Shown piece after piece: positions 40,180-49,441 of a stretch of DNA of 64,000 bases. Source of the DNA: Pseudomonas bananamidigenes (GTDB taxonomy: Bacteria; Pseudomonadota; Gammaproteobacteria; Pseudomonadales; Pseudomonadaceae); contig NZ_LRUN01000005.1 of assembly GCF_001679645.1 (NCBI RefSeq), positions 24,959 to 88,958 of the forward strand, read 5' to 3'. Below the pieces are notes generated by a model. The model saw nothing but the letters and a program-made list of their open reading frames with translations, made no database searches and was not told where the DNA came from. Positions within the stretch are counted from its first letter, which is position 1. Every line of letters begins with the position of its first letter. Made by a program: the position numbers and the translations under genes.

Positions 40180-40200
40180 AACCCTCCGTTCGGAGGGTCA
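40180..40200 (-). terminator. terminator after the cio operon
   Basis: CCCTCCG and CGGAGGG pair around TT; on the minus strand the stem is followed by TTTTTTC. It lies beyond the DUF2474 stop. Confidence 0.8.
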
Positions 40201-40235
40201 GAAATCCGTGTCGCATGGCGACGGGATGGGAAGTT

Positions 40236-40403
40236 TCAGTGCGTGGTCAGGCCCGCAGCGTTCATGAACAGGCGCATCAGGCTGGCGACGATGAACAGCG
40301 CGCCGACACTGCCGATCCAGATCATCGCCAACCAGCCGAGCCGCTGCCACAGCGGCTTTTTTTCGGCCTCTTCAATGTCATGCAGGGAATGTTTGCCGGT
40401 CAT
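40236..40403 (-). CDS. small DUF2474 membrane protein of the oxidase
   Basis: This 55-codon gene codes for a protein beginning MTGKHSLHDIEEAEKKPLWQ, with one membrane helix (GWLAMIWIGSVGALFIVASL). It belongs to the DUF2474 family found at the end of cytochrome bd-type cyanide-insensitive oxidase operons, where such a protein is thought to be an extra small subunit. GGAGG lies eight bases before the ATG. It follows cioB by 57 bases on the same strand. Confidence 0.85.
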   Translation of the reverse strand: MTGKHSLHDIEEAEKKPLWQRLGWLAMIWIGSVGALFIVASLMRLFMNAAGLTTH

Positions 40404-40460
40404 GATTTCATCCTCCGGTTGAGGGAGATGGCGCCGCAGCCGGCGCCATCCTGATCGTCC

Positions 40461-41468
40461 CTAGTGATAGCCGTCCTCGTGGGTGACCTTGCCACGGAAC
40501 ACGTAGTAGCTCCAGAAGGTGTACCCCAGGATGAACGGAATGATGAACAGCGTACCGACCAGCATGAAACCCTGGCTCTGCGGCGGTGCGGCGGCGTCCC
40601 AGATCGAGATCGACGGCGGCACGATATTCGGCCACAGGCTGATGCCCAGACCGCTGTAGCCGAGGAAGATCAGCACCAGGGTCAGCAGGAACGGCATGTA
40701 ATTGGCATTGCGTGCCACCGCGCGGATCAGACCGTACATCGTTACCAGCACCAGAATCGGTACCGGCATGAACCAGAACAGATTCGGCATGCTGAACCAG
40801 CGCGTCGCGATTTCCGGATGGGCCAGCGGTGTCCACAGGCTGACGACACCGATCACCGCCAGCAACACGAAGGCCAGCGGACGCGCCAGATCATGCATCT
40901 GCTCCTGCAGCTTGCCTTCGGTCTTCATGATCAGCCAGGTGCAACCGAGCAAGGCGTAAGCCACCACCAGCGCAGCGCCGCAAAACACCGTGAACGGTGT
41001 CAGCCAGTCCAGTGAACCGCCCGCGTATTGCCGGTTGACCACCGGCAGCCCGTCAATGAACGCACCCAGCGCCACCCCCTGAAAGAACGTCGCCGCCACC
41101 GAACCACCGATGAACGCCTTGTCCCACAGGTGACGCTTGGCGTCCTTGGCCTTGAAGCGGAACTCGAACGCCACGCCACGGAAAATCAGCCCGATCAGCA
41201 TGAAGATCAGCGGCAGGTACAACGCCGACAGCACCACCGAATAGGCCAGCGGGAAGGCGCCGAACAATGCCGCGCCGCCCAGTACCAGCCAGGTTTCATT
41301 GCCGTCCCATACCGGGGCCACGGTGTTCATCATGACGTCGCGATCAGTCTTGCCGGGGATGAACGGGAAGAGAATCCCGATCCCCAGGTCGAAGCCGTCC
41401 ATGACCACGTACATCATGATGCCGAAGATGATGATCACGGCCCAGATCAGCGGAAGATCAATACCCAT
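40461..41468 (-). CDS. cioB: cyanide-insensitive terminal oxidase subunit II
   Basis: CioB is the second membrane subunit of the bd-type quinol oxidase that keeps working in cyanide. The 335-residue protein has about eight or nine membrane helices, starts MGIDLPLIWAVIIIFGIMMY and shows family stretches GNETWLVLGGAALFGAFP and GYSGLGISLWPNIVPP. AAGGAG precedes its ATG within the end of cioA, from which it is separated by three bases, so the two are translationally close. Confidence 0.96.
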   Translation of the reverse strand: MGIDLPLIWAVIIIFGIMMYVVMDGFDLGIGILFPFIPGKTDRDVMMNTVAPVWDGNETWLVLGGAALFGAFPLAYSVVLSALYLPLIFMLIGLIFRGVAFEFRFKAKDAKRHLWDKAFIGGSVAATFFQGVALGAFIDGLPVVNRQYAGGSLDWLTPFTVFCGAALVVAYALLGCTWLIMKTEGKLQEQMHDLARPLAFVLLAVIGVVSLWTPLAHPEIATRWFSMPNLFWFMPVPILVLVTMYGLIRAVARNANYMPFLLTLVLIFLGYSGLGISLWPNIVPPSISIWDAAAPPQSQGFMLVGTLFIIPFILGYTFWSYYVFRGKVTHEDGYH

Positions 41469-41471
41469 GGT

Positions 41472-42908
41472 TCAAATCTCCTTGGTCAGGGTGCGGTCGT
41501 GTTCGGCGCCTTCGTCATCGGCAGCCGACAACGGACGGGCCGGGGTGCGTTTCTGGCCGGGACCACCGTCGTTGGTTTCCTTGCCTTCGTCGGTCTTCGG
41601 CCCTTTGCGCACCAGGCGCATCATGTAGCCCAGACCCGCACCGAACAGCGCGAAATACACCACTACGAACATGATCAGCGTGATGCTCATCTGCATGAAA
41701 CTGTGGTTGGACGACGCATCCGCCGTACGCATCAGCCCGTAGACCACCCAGGGCTGACGGCCGATTTCCGTGGTGAACCAGCCGGCCAGGATCGCGATCA
41801 GCCCGGACGGTCCCATCCACAACGCCAGGTACAGGAACGGCCGCGAGGTGTAGAGCGTGTCGCGCTTGCGCAGCCACAGGCTCCAGAGTCCGGTGAAGAT
41901 CATCAGGAAACCGAGGCCGACCATGATCCGGAACGACCAGAACACAATGGTGGAATTCGGCCGGTCTTCAGGTGGGAACTCCTTGAGTGCCGGCACCTGT
42001 TTGTCCAGCGAGTGAGTCAGGATCAGGCTGCCGAGATACGGGATCTCCACGGCATATCTGGTTTTCTCTTCCTTCATGTCCGGCCAGCCGAACAGGATCA
42101 GCGGCGTTGCTTCGCTGCCGACGTTTTCCCAGTGGCCTTCGATCGCAGCGATTTTCGCCGGTTGGTGTTCGAGGGTGTTGAGGCCGTGGAAATCGCCGAT
42201 CACTGCCTGGATCGGTGCAACGACCAACGCCATCCACATCGCCATCGACAGCATGGTGCGAACGGCCGGGTTGTCCTTGCCGCGCAGCAGGTGCCACGCC
42301 GCCGACGAGCCGACGAAGAACGCCGTCGCGACGAACGCGGCCGTCGCCATGTGCATCAGGCGATAAGGGAATGACGGGTTGAAGACAATGGCCAGCCAGT
42401 CGGTCGGGATCACCTGGCCGTTGACGATCTCGTAACCCTGCGGTGTCTGCATCCAGCTGTTGGACGCCAGAATCCAGAACGTCGAGATCAATGTACCGAT
42501 GGCCACCATGACCGTGGAAAAGAAGTGCAGCTTGCGCCCGACCTTGTTCCAGCCGAACAGCATCACCCCGAGGAAACCGGCTTCGAGGAAGAACGCCGTG
42601 AGCACCTCATAGGTCAGCAAAGGCCCGGTGACTGAACCGGCAAAATCCGAGAAACGGCTCCAGTTGGTGCCGAACTGATAGGCCATGACCAGCCCCGAGA
42701 CCACGCCCATGCCGAAGTTGACGGCAAAGATCTTCGACCAGAAATGGTAGAGATCGCGGTACGTGTCATTGCCGGTTTTCAGCCACAGACCTTCCAGCAC
42801 CGCAAGATAGCTCGCAAGACCGATGGTGATCGCCGGAAACAGGATGTGGAACGAGATGGTGAACGCAAACTGGATTCGGGCGAGATCGAGTGCCTCTAAA
42901 CCGAACAT
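41472..42908 (-). CDS. cioA: cyanide-insensitive terminal oxidase subunit I
   Basis: CioA is the heme-bearing catalytic subunit of the bd-type oxidase that reduces oxygen with ubiquinol. The 478-residue protein has histidine ligands H21 and H186, the quinol-oxidation loop after GDFHGLNTLEHQPAKIAAIEG and GWFTTEIGRQPWVVYG. The short Q-loop marks the CIO type rather than E. coli CydA. GAGGA precedes the ATG at 42908. A perfect ANR box lies 159 bases upstream. Expected control is by ANR and cyanide/redox signals, as in P. aeruginosa. Confidence 0.96.
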   Translation of the reverse strand: MFGLEALDLARIQFAFTISFHILFPAITIGLASYLAVLEGLWLKTGNDTYRDLYHFWSKIFAVNFGMGVVSGLVMAYQFGTNWSRFSDFAGSVTGPLLTYEVLTAFFLEAGFLGVMLFGWNKVGRKLHFFSTVMVAIGTLISTFWILASNSWMQTPQGYEIVNGQVIPTDWLAIVFNPSFPYRLMHMATAAFVATAFFVGSSAAWHLLRGKDNPAVRTMLSMAMWMALVVAPIQAVIGDFHGLNTLEHQPAKIAAIEGHWENVGSEATPLILFGWPDMKEEKTRYAVEIPYLGSLILTHSLDKQVPALKEFPPEDRPNSTIVFWSFRIMVGLGFLMIFTGLWSLWLRKRDTLYTSRPFLYLALWMGPSGLIAILAGWFTTEIGRQPWVVYGLMRTADASSNHSFMQMSITLIMFVVVYFALFGAGLGYMMRLVRKGPKTDEGKETNDGGPGQKRTPARPLSAADDEGAEHDRTLTKEI

Positions 42909-43307
42909 AAGCTTTCCTCTGTCAGATAACGGTTCCAGGGCTGGCGACCTTGAACCACTGCCCCCACGGGTATGGAGTGCGGCGAACTCGGATTCGTTCT
43001 TCTTTTTACAGGCATCGCGACGCAGGGAGTCTGCCGACGGGTCACGGATCAGTTCCGCGAAGGGTCTTGATCTGGATCAATCAACGTAGAAAGAGTAGTC
43101 CCATTTCCGACGAGAAACCGCGTGGTCTATTGCCGCGTGACAAGTTGCCTCACAGTCCCGGCAACGCCCTGAAATACATCCCTGGCCGGCTCGATGTCCT
43201 GACGGCGGAAATTCGATGTCTGGCTAACTAAATTTTTCATCATGGCAACTCCCTGTTACAGACTGGTGATAATCTCGCGGTTCCCCTCGATCAATACCGG
43301 CCCGCAG
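42909..43307. other. intergenic region with cioA and MFS promoters
   Basis: These 399 bases separate the divergent cio operon and MFS gene and contain the ANR box at 43067-43080. I see no gene or repeat in the rest. Confidence 0.6.
43067..43080. promoter_or_regulatory. ANR/FNR binding site
   Basis: TTGATCTGGATCAA matches the ANR/FNR consensus TTGAT-N4-ATCAA perfectly. It is symmetric, so it could serve either the cio operon (start 159 bases away) or the MFS gene (228 bases away); the cio operon is the known ANR target in pseudomonads. Confidence 0.85.
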
Positions 43308-44546
43308 ATGCCCAGCCAAGAGCCCTTGCTGTTACGTCACCACCGTCCATTTCTCGCGTTCTGGCTGGCCCGGATCTTCACCGCCAGCGGTTTTCAGATG
43401 CTCACCGTGGCGATTGGCTGGAACCTCTATCAACTGACTGGCAACGTGCTCGACCTGGGCCTGGTCGGGCTGGTGGAATTCGCGCCGCGGGTGCTGTTCA
43501 TGCTGCACACCGGGCATGTCGCCGACCGCTACGATCGACGCAAGGTCGCTGCAATCTGCCAGTCGCTGCAGGCATTGATCGCGCTGTCTCTGGCCATTGG
43601 CAGCGCCACCGATCATGTCACCCGGGAAATGATTTTTATCCTGGCGTTCCTGCTCGGCGCCGCGCGCTCGTTCGAGATGCCGACCACTCAGGCATTGCTC
43701 CCAAGTATTGTGCCCGGCGCACTGTTCCCCAGAGCGGTCGCGGCGGCGCAGTCGGCGCAGCAATCGGCAACCATCGTCGCCCCGGCGCTTGGCGGTCTGC
43801 TTTATGCCTTCGGCAGCGTCTGGGTGTATGGCCCGACCGTTGTGCTGTATGTGATTGCCTGCACGCTGATGCTCAACCTGCCTGCCCGACAGACCCCGCT
43901 GAACAAGGGCAAGGCGACACTGGACTCGCTGCTGGCGGGGATTCGCTTCATCCGCAGTCGGCCGGACATTCTTGGTGCGATCTCACTGGATCTGTTCGCC
44001 GTACTGCTCGGCGGAGCCACCGCACTGTTGCCGGTGTTCGCCAAGGACATTCTGTTGACCGGACCGTGGGGGTTGGGGCTGCTGCGTTCGGCACCGGCGG
44101 TGGGCGCGTTGATGATGTCGCTGTTCCTGGCGCGCTTCGCCGTCGAGCGCAATGTAGGCCGGGTGATGTTCACCGCCGTCGGCGTATTCGGCGTCGCCAC
44201 CATCGCCTTCGGCCTGTCGACGTCGTTCTGGTTCTCATTGGCGGTGCTGGTGGTGCTCGGCGCGGCGGACATGATCAGCATGGTGATCCGCGCCTCGTTC
44301 GTGCAACTGGAAACCCCGGACGAAATGCGCGGCCGGGTCAGCGCGGTGAACGGCCTGTTCATCGGTGCGTCGAACCAGTTGGGCGAGTTCGAATCCGGCC
44401 TCACCGCCCACTGGTTCGGCACCGTGCCGGCGGTGGTGATGGGCGGCATCGGCACGCTGGTGGTGACCGGGACCTGGATCAAACTGTTCCCGACCCTGGC
44501 CAGTCGTGACCGGATGCATGTGCCGGTGGACGAGGTGAAGGCCTGA
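43308..44546 (+). CDS. MFS transporter (EntS-like/MFS_3)
   Basis: The 412-residue protein has twelve predicted membrane helices and the MFS loop motif HVADRYDRRKVAAI between helices 2 and 3, with the MFS_3 style of EntS-type exporters (QLETPDEMRGRVSAVNGLFIGASNQLGEFESG). Its substrate is unknown; relatives export siderophores or drugs. The ATG at 43308 is the first that gives a normal N-terminus (MPSQEPLLLRHHRPFLAFWL); upstream codons in frame look non-coding. It is divergent from the cio operon. Confidence 0.82.
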   Translation: MPSQEPLLLRHHRPFLAFWLARIFTASGFQMLTVAIGWNLYQLTGNVLDLGLVGLVEFAPRVLFMLHTGHVADRYDRRKVAAICQSLQALIALSLAIGSATDHVTREMIFILAFLLGAARSFEMPTTQALLPSIVPGALFPRAVAAAQSAQQSATIVAPALGGLLYAFGSVWVYGPTVVLYVIACTLMLNLPARQTPLNKGKATLDSLLAGIRFIRSRPDILGAISLDLFAVLLGGATALLPVFAKDILLTGPWGLGLLRSAPAVGALMMSLFLARFAVERNVGRVMFTAVGVFGVATIAFGLSTSFWFSLAVLVVLGAADMISMVIRASFVQLETPDEMRGRVSAVNGLFIGASNQLGEFESGLTAHWFGTVPAVVMGGIGTLVVTGTWIKLFPTLASRDRMHVPVDEVKA

Positions 44547-44599
44547 CTGCGCCGCTGCCACCTGAGCAGCCAACCGCCAGGCACAATCGACTTGAAAAG

Positions 44600-44621
44600 A
44601 TGCGGTACATGGATACCGCAT
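44600..44621. promoter_or_regulatory. palindrome upstream of higBA, copy 1
   Basis: ATGCGGTA (44600-44607) and TACCGCAT (44614-44621) are perfect eight-base arms around CATGGA. Together with the dyad at 44623 it fits an operator for HigA autoregulation. Confidence 0.65.
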
Positions 44622-44622
44622 T

Positions 44623-44647
44623 GAGTGTAATGTATCGCCTTACACTC
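44623..44647. promoter_or_regulatory. palindrome upstream of higBA, copy 2
   Basis: GAGTGTAA (44623-44630) and TTACACTC (44640-44647) are perfect eight-base arms around nine bases, six bases before the higB start. It should overlap the transcript start or leader. Confidence 0.65.
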
Positions 44648-44652
44648 GCTGC

Positions 44653-44931
44653 ATGATCAAATCCTTTCAGCACAAAGGCCTTCGCGGCTTCTATGAAACC
44701 GGTTCGACTCGCGGGATTCGTGCCGATCACGCTAGACGGCTGTCGCGCATGCTGCAGTTCATGGATCGGGCTGCCGTTCCAGGGGATCTGGATCTCCCCG
44801 GTTGGCGTCTGCATCCACTGAAAGGTGAGCTTTGCGAGTATTGGTCACTCAGTGTGTCCGGGAACTGGCGGGTTATCTTTCGATTTGCAGGGCCGGATAT
44901 CGAACTGGTTGATTATCTGGATTACCACTGA
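44653..44931 (+). CDS. higB: HigB-type mRNA interferase toxin
   Basis: This 92-residue RelE-superfamily toxin cuts ribosome-bound mRNA. It has the HigB pattern MIKSFQHKGLRGFYETGSTRG, RMLQFMDRA and the C-terminal catalytic region GNWRVIFRFAGPDIELVDYLDYH. It precedes its antitoxin, the order typical of hig loci. The downstream antitoxin starts 14 bases after the stop with AGGAGG in the gap. Two palindromes lie in front of it. The locus is probably a movable accessory module. Confidence 0.92.
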   Translation: MIKSFQHKGLRGFYETGSTRGIRADHARRLSRMLQFMDRAAVPGDLDLPGWRLHPLKGELCEYWSLSVSGNWRVIFRFAGPDIELVDYLDYH

Positions 44932-44945
44932 CAGGAGGCAGGCTC

Positions 44946-45233
44946 ATGCCCATGCACAACCCGCCACACCCCGGTGAAACACTGCTGATGGATGTATTGC
45001 CGGAACTCGGCATCAGCGTGACCGAATTGGCTCGACATCTTGGATTCGCTCGCCCTCACCTTTCTCGGGTCCTGCACGGCCATGCACCGATCAGCCCGGA
45101 TCTGGCCGTAAGACTGGAGCGCGCGGGGATTGGCAAGGCTCGAATGTGGCTGGGCGTTCAAACCGATTACGACCTTTGGCAGGCCGAGCATCGTGAACAG
45201 CCCGCCATTTTGCCAATCGCTGCCCATGCATGA
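44946..45233 (+). CDS. higA: HigA-type antitoxin
   Basis: The 95-residue antitoxin is an XRE-family helix-turn-helix protein: HPGETLLMDVLPELGISVTELA, with SVTELARHLGFARPHLSRVLHG as the HTH. It neutralises HigB and, with it, represses the shared promoter, which fits the palindromes at 44600-44647. The unusual long C-terminal tail (LWQAEHREQPAILPIAAHA) may be the toxin-contact part. No other gene is co-directional within 700 bases. Confidence 0.92.
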   Translation: MPMHNPPHPGETLLMDVLPELGISVTELARHLGFARPHLSRVLHGHAPISPDLAVRLERAGIGKARMWLGVQTDYDLWQAEHREQPAILPIAAHA

Positions 45234-45268
45234 CTTTAGCGTTGGGCTGAACCGCTCAGCCAGTAGCA

Positions 45269-45718
45269 CTACTTGATATAGAGCTGCGTCGACAATGTAT
45301 TGCGCGGGGCGTTGATCGACGTGTTGCTGAACGTGAACGTGCCCTCCTGGCGACCTGCCAGATCGAAGGTATACAGAGAGCCGACGGTTTTGCTGCCGGG
45401 CGTGCACTCGGTCAGGTTGCCGTTATCGAAGGCGCACACCGGGCTTCGCGTACCGTTCACTTCAAACCCGTCCAGTGCCGCCCGAGGCTGGCTCTGGCCA
45501 TAGCCGATTTCCAGCACATAGACCTTGATGCCCGGGCCGCCGTGATCGCAACGGGTCTGCACCTGACCATCGGAAATGTCCTCGAGGCCGCAGGACGATG
45601 ACTGCACCTTGATGACTTTCACTTCGCTCAGCGGCGGTGCCGAGGCGGCAAGTGCAGCGCTTGTTGTGCTCATCAGCAGTGCGATCAGCCCGCAGGCCTT
45701 CATCCAACCCTTGTTCAT
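45269..45718 (-). CDS. exported DUF4879-like (YolA-type) protein
   Basis: The 149-residue protein has a clear signal peptide (MNKGWMKACGLIALLMSTTS, then AALAASAPP) and a mature part with four or more cysteines, DHGGPGIKVYVLEIGYG and FSNTSINAPRNTLSTQLYI. That pattern resembles DUF4879 proteins such as B. subtilis YolA; I place it there with moderate confidence. It is probably secreted. The ATG at 45718 has GGGGATGG upstream; the frame is open further but without a signal peptide. Its function is unknown. Confidence 0.65.
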   Translation of the reverse strand: MNKGWMKACGLIALLMSTTSAALAASAPPLSEVKVIKVQSSSCGLEDISDGQVQTRCDHGGPGIKVYVLEIGYGQSQPRAALDGFEVNGTRSPVCAFDNGNLTECTPGSKTVGSLYTFDLAGRQEGTFTFSNTSINAPRNTLSTQLYIK

Positions 45719-45938
45719 GCCATCCATCCCCGAAAAAACAGCGCGCAGTATGGCGCACTTGGTCGTGGTGCAAAACTTCGCCGACGATCGACGCCAACAT
45801 CCGCCATATTCCTCACGCTGCTGGTATGATGCGCGGCTTTTTCCGGCCCACCACAATTTCCCAGACGCCTGGTACGGTCTGTGCTTTGCTGTTGAGGTCG
45901 ATACATTCACGGCGCCACGCGCGCCACGGGGAGCAGAC

Positions 45939-47234
45939 ATGCTGGAAAGGCTGTTTCAACTCAAGGCACACAACACCAACGTGCGGACCGAGATTCTGGC
46001 GGGCGTCACGACCTTCCTGGCCATGGCCTACATTCTGTTCGTCAACCCGAGCATCCTCGGCGAGACCGGCATGGACAAGGGCGCGGTGTTCGTCGCCACG
46101 TGTCTGGCAGCCGCCATCGGCTCCACGGTCATGGGCCTGATCGCCAACTACCCGATCGCCCTCGCACCGGGCATGGGTCTGAACGCCTTCTTCACTTACA
46201 CCGTCGTGCTGCACATGGGCCACACCTGGCAAGTGGCGCTGGGTGCCGTGTTCATCTCGGCCGTGTGTTTCTTCCTGCTGTCGATCTTCCGCATCCGTGA
46301 GTGGATCATCAACAGCATCCCGCTGCCGCTGCGTTCGGCGATTGCCGCCGGTATCGGCCTGTTCCTGGCGCTGATTGCCCTGCACAACGCAGGTATCGTG
46401 GTCGGCAACCCGGCCACCATGGTCGGCCTTGGCGATCTGAAGCAACCGGCACCGATTCTCGCCACTCTCGGTTTTGCGCTGATCGTCGCCCTTGAAGCCC
46501 TGAAAGTGCGCGGCGCGGTGTTGATCGGCATTCTCGCCGTGACCATCGTTTCGATCGTGATGGGCTTCACCCCGTTCGGCGGCGTGACCTCGATGCCACC
46601 TTCGCTGGCCCCGACCTTCCTGCAACTGGACATCAAGGGCGCACTGGACATCGGCCTGGTCAGCGTGATTTTCGCCTTCCTGTTCGTCGACCTGTTCGAC
46701 AACTCCGGCACCCTGATCGGCGTCGCCAAGCGTGCCGGCCTGATGGGCAAGGACGGCCACATGCCGAAGATGGGCCGTGCGCTGATCGCCGACAGTACCG
46801 CTGCGATGGCCGGCTCGCTGCTGGGCACCTCGACCACCACCAGCTACATCGAATCCGCCGCCGGCGTAAGCGCCGGGGGCCGTACCGGCCTGACCGCGAT
46901 CGTCGTCGCGATCCTGTTTCTGCTGGCGCTGTTCTTCTCGCCGCTGGCCGCCAGCGTACCGGCCTTCGCCACCGCGCCGGCGCTGCTGTTCGTCGCCGTG
47001 CTGATGACGTCGGGCCTGGCGGAAATAGACTGGGAAGACATCACCGTTGCCGCGCCGGTCGTGGTCACCGCCCTGGCAATGCCTTTCACCTATTCCATCG
47101 CCAACGGCATCGCCTTCGGTTTCATCGCCTGGACTGCAATCAAACTGCTGTCCGGCCGCGCCCGTGAGCTGAACCCGGCGCTGGTGATCCTGTCGATTCT
47201 GTTCGTGATCAAGCTGGGTTGGTTCAACGCATGA
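45939..47234 (+). CDS. NCS2-family purine permease
   Basis: The 431-residue inner-membrane protein belongs to the AzgA/GhxP branch of NCS2 permeases, which import hypoxanthine, guanine or adenine with protons. Markers are [16 protein letters not shown] near the start, [28 protein letters not shown] and [21 protein letters not shown] precedes the ATG at 45939. Its TGA overlaps the ATG of trmA by four bases, so the pair is translationally coupled. It corresponds to PA4719, also next to trmA. Confidence 0.92.
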   Translation: MLERLFQLKAHNTNVRTEILAGVTTFLAMAYILFVNPSILGETGMDKGAVFVATCLAAAIGSTVMGLIANYPIALAPGMGLNAFFTYTVVLHMGHTWQVALGAVFISAVCFFLLSIFRIREWIINSIPLPLRSAIAAGIGLFLALIALHNAGIVVGNPATMVGLGDLKQPAPILATLGFALIVALEALKVRGAVLIGILAVTIVSIVMGFTPFGGVTSMPPSLAPTFLQLDIKGALDIGLVSVIFAFLFVDLFDNSGTLIGVAKRAGLMGKDGHMPKMGRALIADSTAAMAGSLLGTSTTTSYIESAAGVSAGGRTGLTAIVVAILFLLALFFSPLAASVPAFATAPALLFVAVLMTSGLAEIDWEDITVAAPVVVTALAMPFTYSIANGIAFGFIAWTAIKLLSGRARELNPALVILSILFVIKLGWFNA

Positions 47235-48310
47235 CTTTTGATTCCCAGGCCTACGCCGCACAACTCGAAGACAAGGTCGCGCGCCTGCGTGACCTGCTGG
47301 CCCCGTTCGATGCACCGGAACCGGCGGTATTCGACTCGCCGCTGCAGAACTTCCGCCTGCGCGCCGAATTCCGCCTGTGGCGAGAGGCCGGTGAGCGGCA
47401 TTACGCGATGTTCTCCCAGGACGACAAGCGCACGCCGATCCTGATCGAGGAATTCCCGATCGCCAGCCTGCGCATCAACCAGTTGATGCCGCAATTGAAG
47501 GCGGCATGGCAGGCCAGTGCGGCGCTGAGCCACAAGCTGTTCCAGGTGGAGTTTCTGACCACCCTGGCCGGCGACGCGATGATCACCCTGTGCTATCACC
47601 GTCCGCTGGACGAGCACTGGCACGCGGCGGCCACTCAACTGGCGGCGGACCTGGGCGTCAGCATCATCGGTCGCTCCAAGGGTAAGCGCGAAGTGCTCGG
47701 CCTCGATTATGTGGTCGAGAAACTGGAAGTCGGCGGACGCACCTTCAGCTATCGCCAACCGGAAGGCGCGTTCACTCAGCCCAACGGTACCGTGAACCAG
47801 AAGATGCTCAACTGGGCATATGAAGCTCTGGGCGATCGCAGCGACGATCTGCTGGAGTTGTACTGCGGCAACGGCAACTTCACCCTGCCGCTGGCGACGC
47901 GTGTGCGCAAAGTGCTGGCCACTGAAATCAGCAAGACTTCGGTCAACGCTGCGTTGAGCAACCTGGCCGAAAACGCTGTGGATAACGTCACCCTGGTGCG
48001 CCTGTCCGCCGAAGAACTGACCGAAGCCCTGAACGAAGTGCGGCCGTTCCGTCGCCTGCACGGTATCGATCTGAAAAGCTACGAATTCGGCAGCGTGTTC
48101 GTCGACCCGCCACGGGCCGGCATGGACCCGGACACCTGCGAACTGACCCGTCGCTTCGACAACATCCTGTACATCTCCTGCAACCCGGAAACCCTGGCGG
48201 CCAACATCGCGCAACTGCACGACACCCACCGCATCACCCGCTGTGCGCTGTTCGACCAGTTCCCGTGGACTCACCACATGGAGTCCGGTGTGCTGCTGAC
48301 CCGGCGTTGA
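47231..48310 (+). CDS. trmA: tRNA (uracil-5-)-methyltransferase
   Basis: TrmA makes 5-methyluridine-54 in the T-loop of tRNA using SAM. The 359-residue protein has [14 protein letters not shown], the SAM motif [26 protein letters not shown] and the catalytic cysteine in [12 protein letters not shown], with a C-terminal glutamate region. It lacks the N-terminal TRAM domain, as TrmA proteins do. It overlaps the permease gene by four bases and ends in a terminator. Confidence 0.96.
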   Translation: MTFDSQAYAAQLEDKVARLRDLLAPFDAPEPAVFDSPLQNFRLRAEFRLWREAGERHYAMFSQDDKRTPILIEEFPIASLRINQLMPQLKAAWQASAALSHKLFQVEFLTTLAGDAMITLCYHRPLDEHWHAAATQLAADLGVSIIGRSKGKREVLGLDYVVEKLEVGGRTFSYRQPEGAFTQPNGTVNQKMLNWAYEALGDRSDDLLELYCGNGNFTLPLATRVRKVLATEISKTSVNAALSNLAENAVDNVTLVRLSAEELTEALNEVRPFRRLHGIDLKSYEFGSVFVDPPRAGMDPDTCELTRRFDNILYISCNPETLAANIAQLHDTHRITRCALFDQFPWTHHMESGVLLTRR

Positions 48311-48332
48311 TCTGCAGGTGCCAGAAACAAGA

Positions 48333-48358
48333 AAGCCGTCCTGACCGACGGCTTTTTT
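48333..48358 (+). terminator. terminator after trmA
   Basis: AAGCCGTC and GACGGCTT pair and are followed by TTTTTTG. Being symmetric, it could also end the convergent DUF2442 transcript. Confidence 0.9.
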
Positions 48359-48366
48359 GTACCTGC

Positions 48367-48813
48367 TCACGGCACGGGATCGATCTTGCGCGGACGCCCG
48401 CCCTTCCTGCCGTTGGCCCGTGCCGCTTCAGCCTTCGCGGTGCTGCTCTGACGCCCGTTGCGTGAGGCGATCACCGATGCAGCCATCGACATCAAGGGCT
48501 GACTGGCCGAGATCATGCCGGCGATGGAGATCTGCAGATCCTTGCCTTCATGGCATAGGGCGATACCGGCAAAACCGATTTTCAGCTGTGCAAAGTCGTC
48601 CGGCTCGAAGTCATCGAACTCGGTGTAAAGACTCACCGGCAGCAATACGCCACTGCCGTCTTCGAAATGGATCGCAATGCATGGCTTCTGAAACGTTACC
48701 GCTACGGCTTGCAAGCTGCTGCGACGGCGCAGCCCTCCCCGCTCGACAGCTTCATCAAGGCGCTTTTCCGTGACCGGTCGATCAGCATGCAAGCCGGCCT
48801 TTACTGTTTTCAT
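48367..48813 (-). CDS. DUF2442 protein with basic AT-hook-like tail
   Basis: The 148-residue protein has a DUF2442 domain (AVTFQKPCIAIHFEDGSGVLLPV, LYTEFDDFEPDDFAQLKIGFAGIALCHEG) and an extra C-terminal tail GRKGGRPRKIDPVP containing a GRP core like an AT-hook. Its start overlaps the DUF4160 stop (ATGA), so the two are coupled. DUF2442 is often found next to DUF4160; the pair has been suspected to be a toxin-antitoxin module, with DUF2442 as the probable antitoxin, but I know of no proof. The DNA-binding tail would suit an autoregulating antitoxin. Confidence 0.75.
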   Translation of the reverse strand: MKTVKAGLHADRPVTEKRLDEAVERGGLRRRSSLQAVAVTFQKPCIAIHFEDGSGVLLPVSLYTEFDDFEPDDFAQLKIGFAGIALCHEGKDLQISIAGMISASQPLMSMAASVIASRNGRQSSTAKAEAARANGRKGGRPRKIDPVP

Positions 48814-49280
48814 AATTCGATCTCCACACCTTCCCGGGCACCGACCAGGGCCAGCAGGGTTCTGTTTTCTTCAGGTTCGTAATACGCCGATCCAATTCTG
48901 AAAGTCGCACCGGTGACTTCGCGCATGATGGCCACTTCGTTCGAGTCCCCGTCCCACCATTGGTGATCGAGACAGGCAGTCTGTAGGCGGGTCCACCAGA
49001 TTCGACGGGCCCGCCGCAGATGATCCGTTTCACGCAGCGACTGGCGCAGCCCCTCAAGCACTGCAATCGGTGGCCGTCGCGACAGGGGCACCACATCCCA
49101 TAACTCCACGCCGTTGTGCCAGAAGCTGAATTTGAAGCGGGCACTCCATGCACCTGAATCTACGTGCGCATGGGGCGGACAATGTTCGTCACGCAACATG
49201 ATCACCACAGACAGCCCTTTGTAACTGCATACCTTCATGCTAACCCATCCGTTAGGTTCAAGAGTTTCAACATTCGCCAT
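48810..49280 (-). CDS. DUF4160 protein with extended C-terminus
   Basis: The 156-residue protein contains the DUF4160 core (GLSVVIMLRDEHCPPHAHVDSGAW, then GVELWDVVPLSRRPPIAVLEGLRQSL) and a further 70 residues rich in tryptophan and charged residues (RIWWTRLQTACLDHQWW) that usual members of about 80 residues lack. An alternative ATG at 49238 (MKVCSYKG), preceded by GGATGGG, would give 142 residues and may be the true start. It overlaps DUF2442 by four bases. The HCPPHAHV motif is a possible metal or active site. Function unknown; toxin role is speculative. Confidence 0.7.
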   Translation of the reverse strand: MANVETLEPNGWVSMKVCSYKGLSVVIMLRDEHCPPHAHVDSGAWSARFKFSFWHNGVELWDVVPLSRRPPIAVLEGLRQSLRETDHLRRARRIWWTRLQTACLDHQWWDGDSNEVAIMREVTGATFRIGSAYYEPEENRTLLALVGAREGVEIEL

Positions 49281-49441
49281 TCCCTGGCAAATCCGATTGC
49301 TGGCGCCGACGATTGCGGTGGTCGCTACCTTTCGAGCCTAGTGCGGGCACGACTCAAGCCACGGGCAAAATGGTAAGCAGTTCTTTCGCAACGTCCGCGC
49401 ATTTGCTACACACGAAGACTCATTCCCCGGTGTAATCAATC

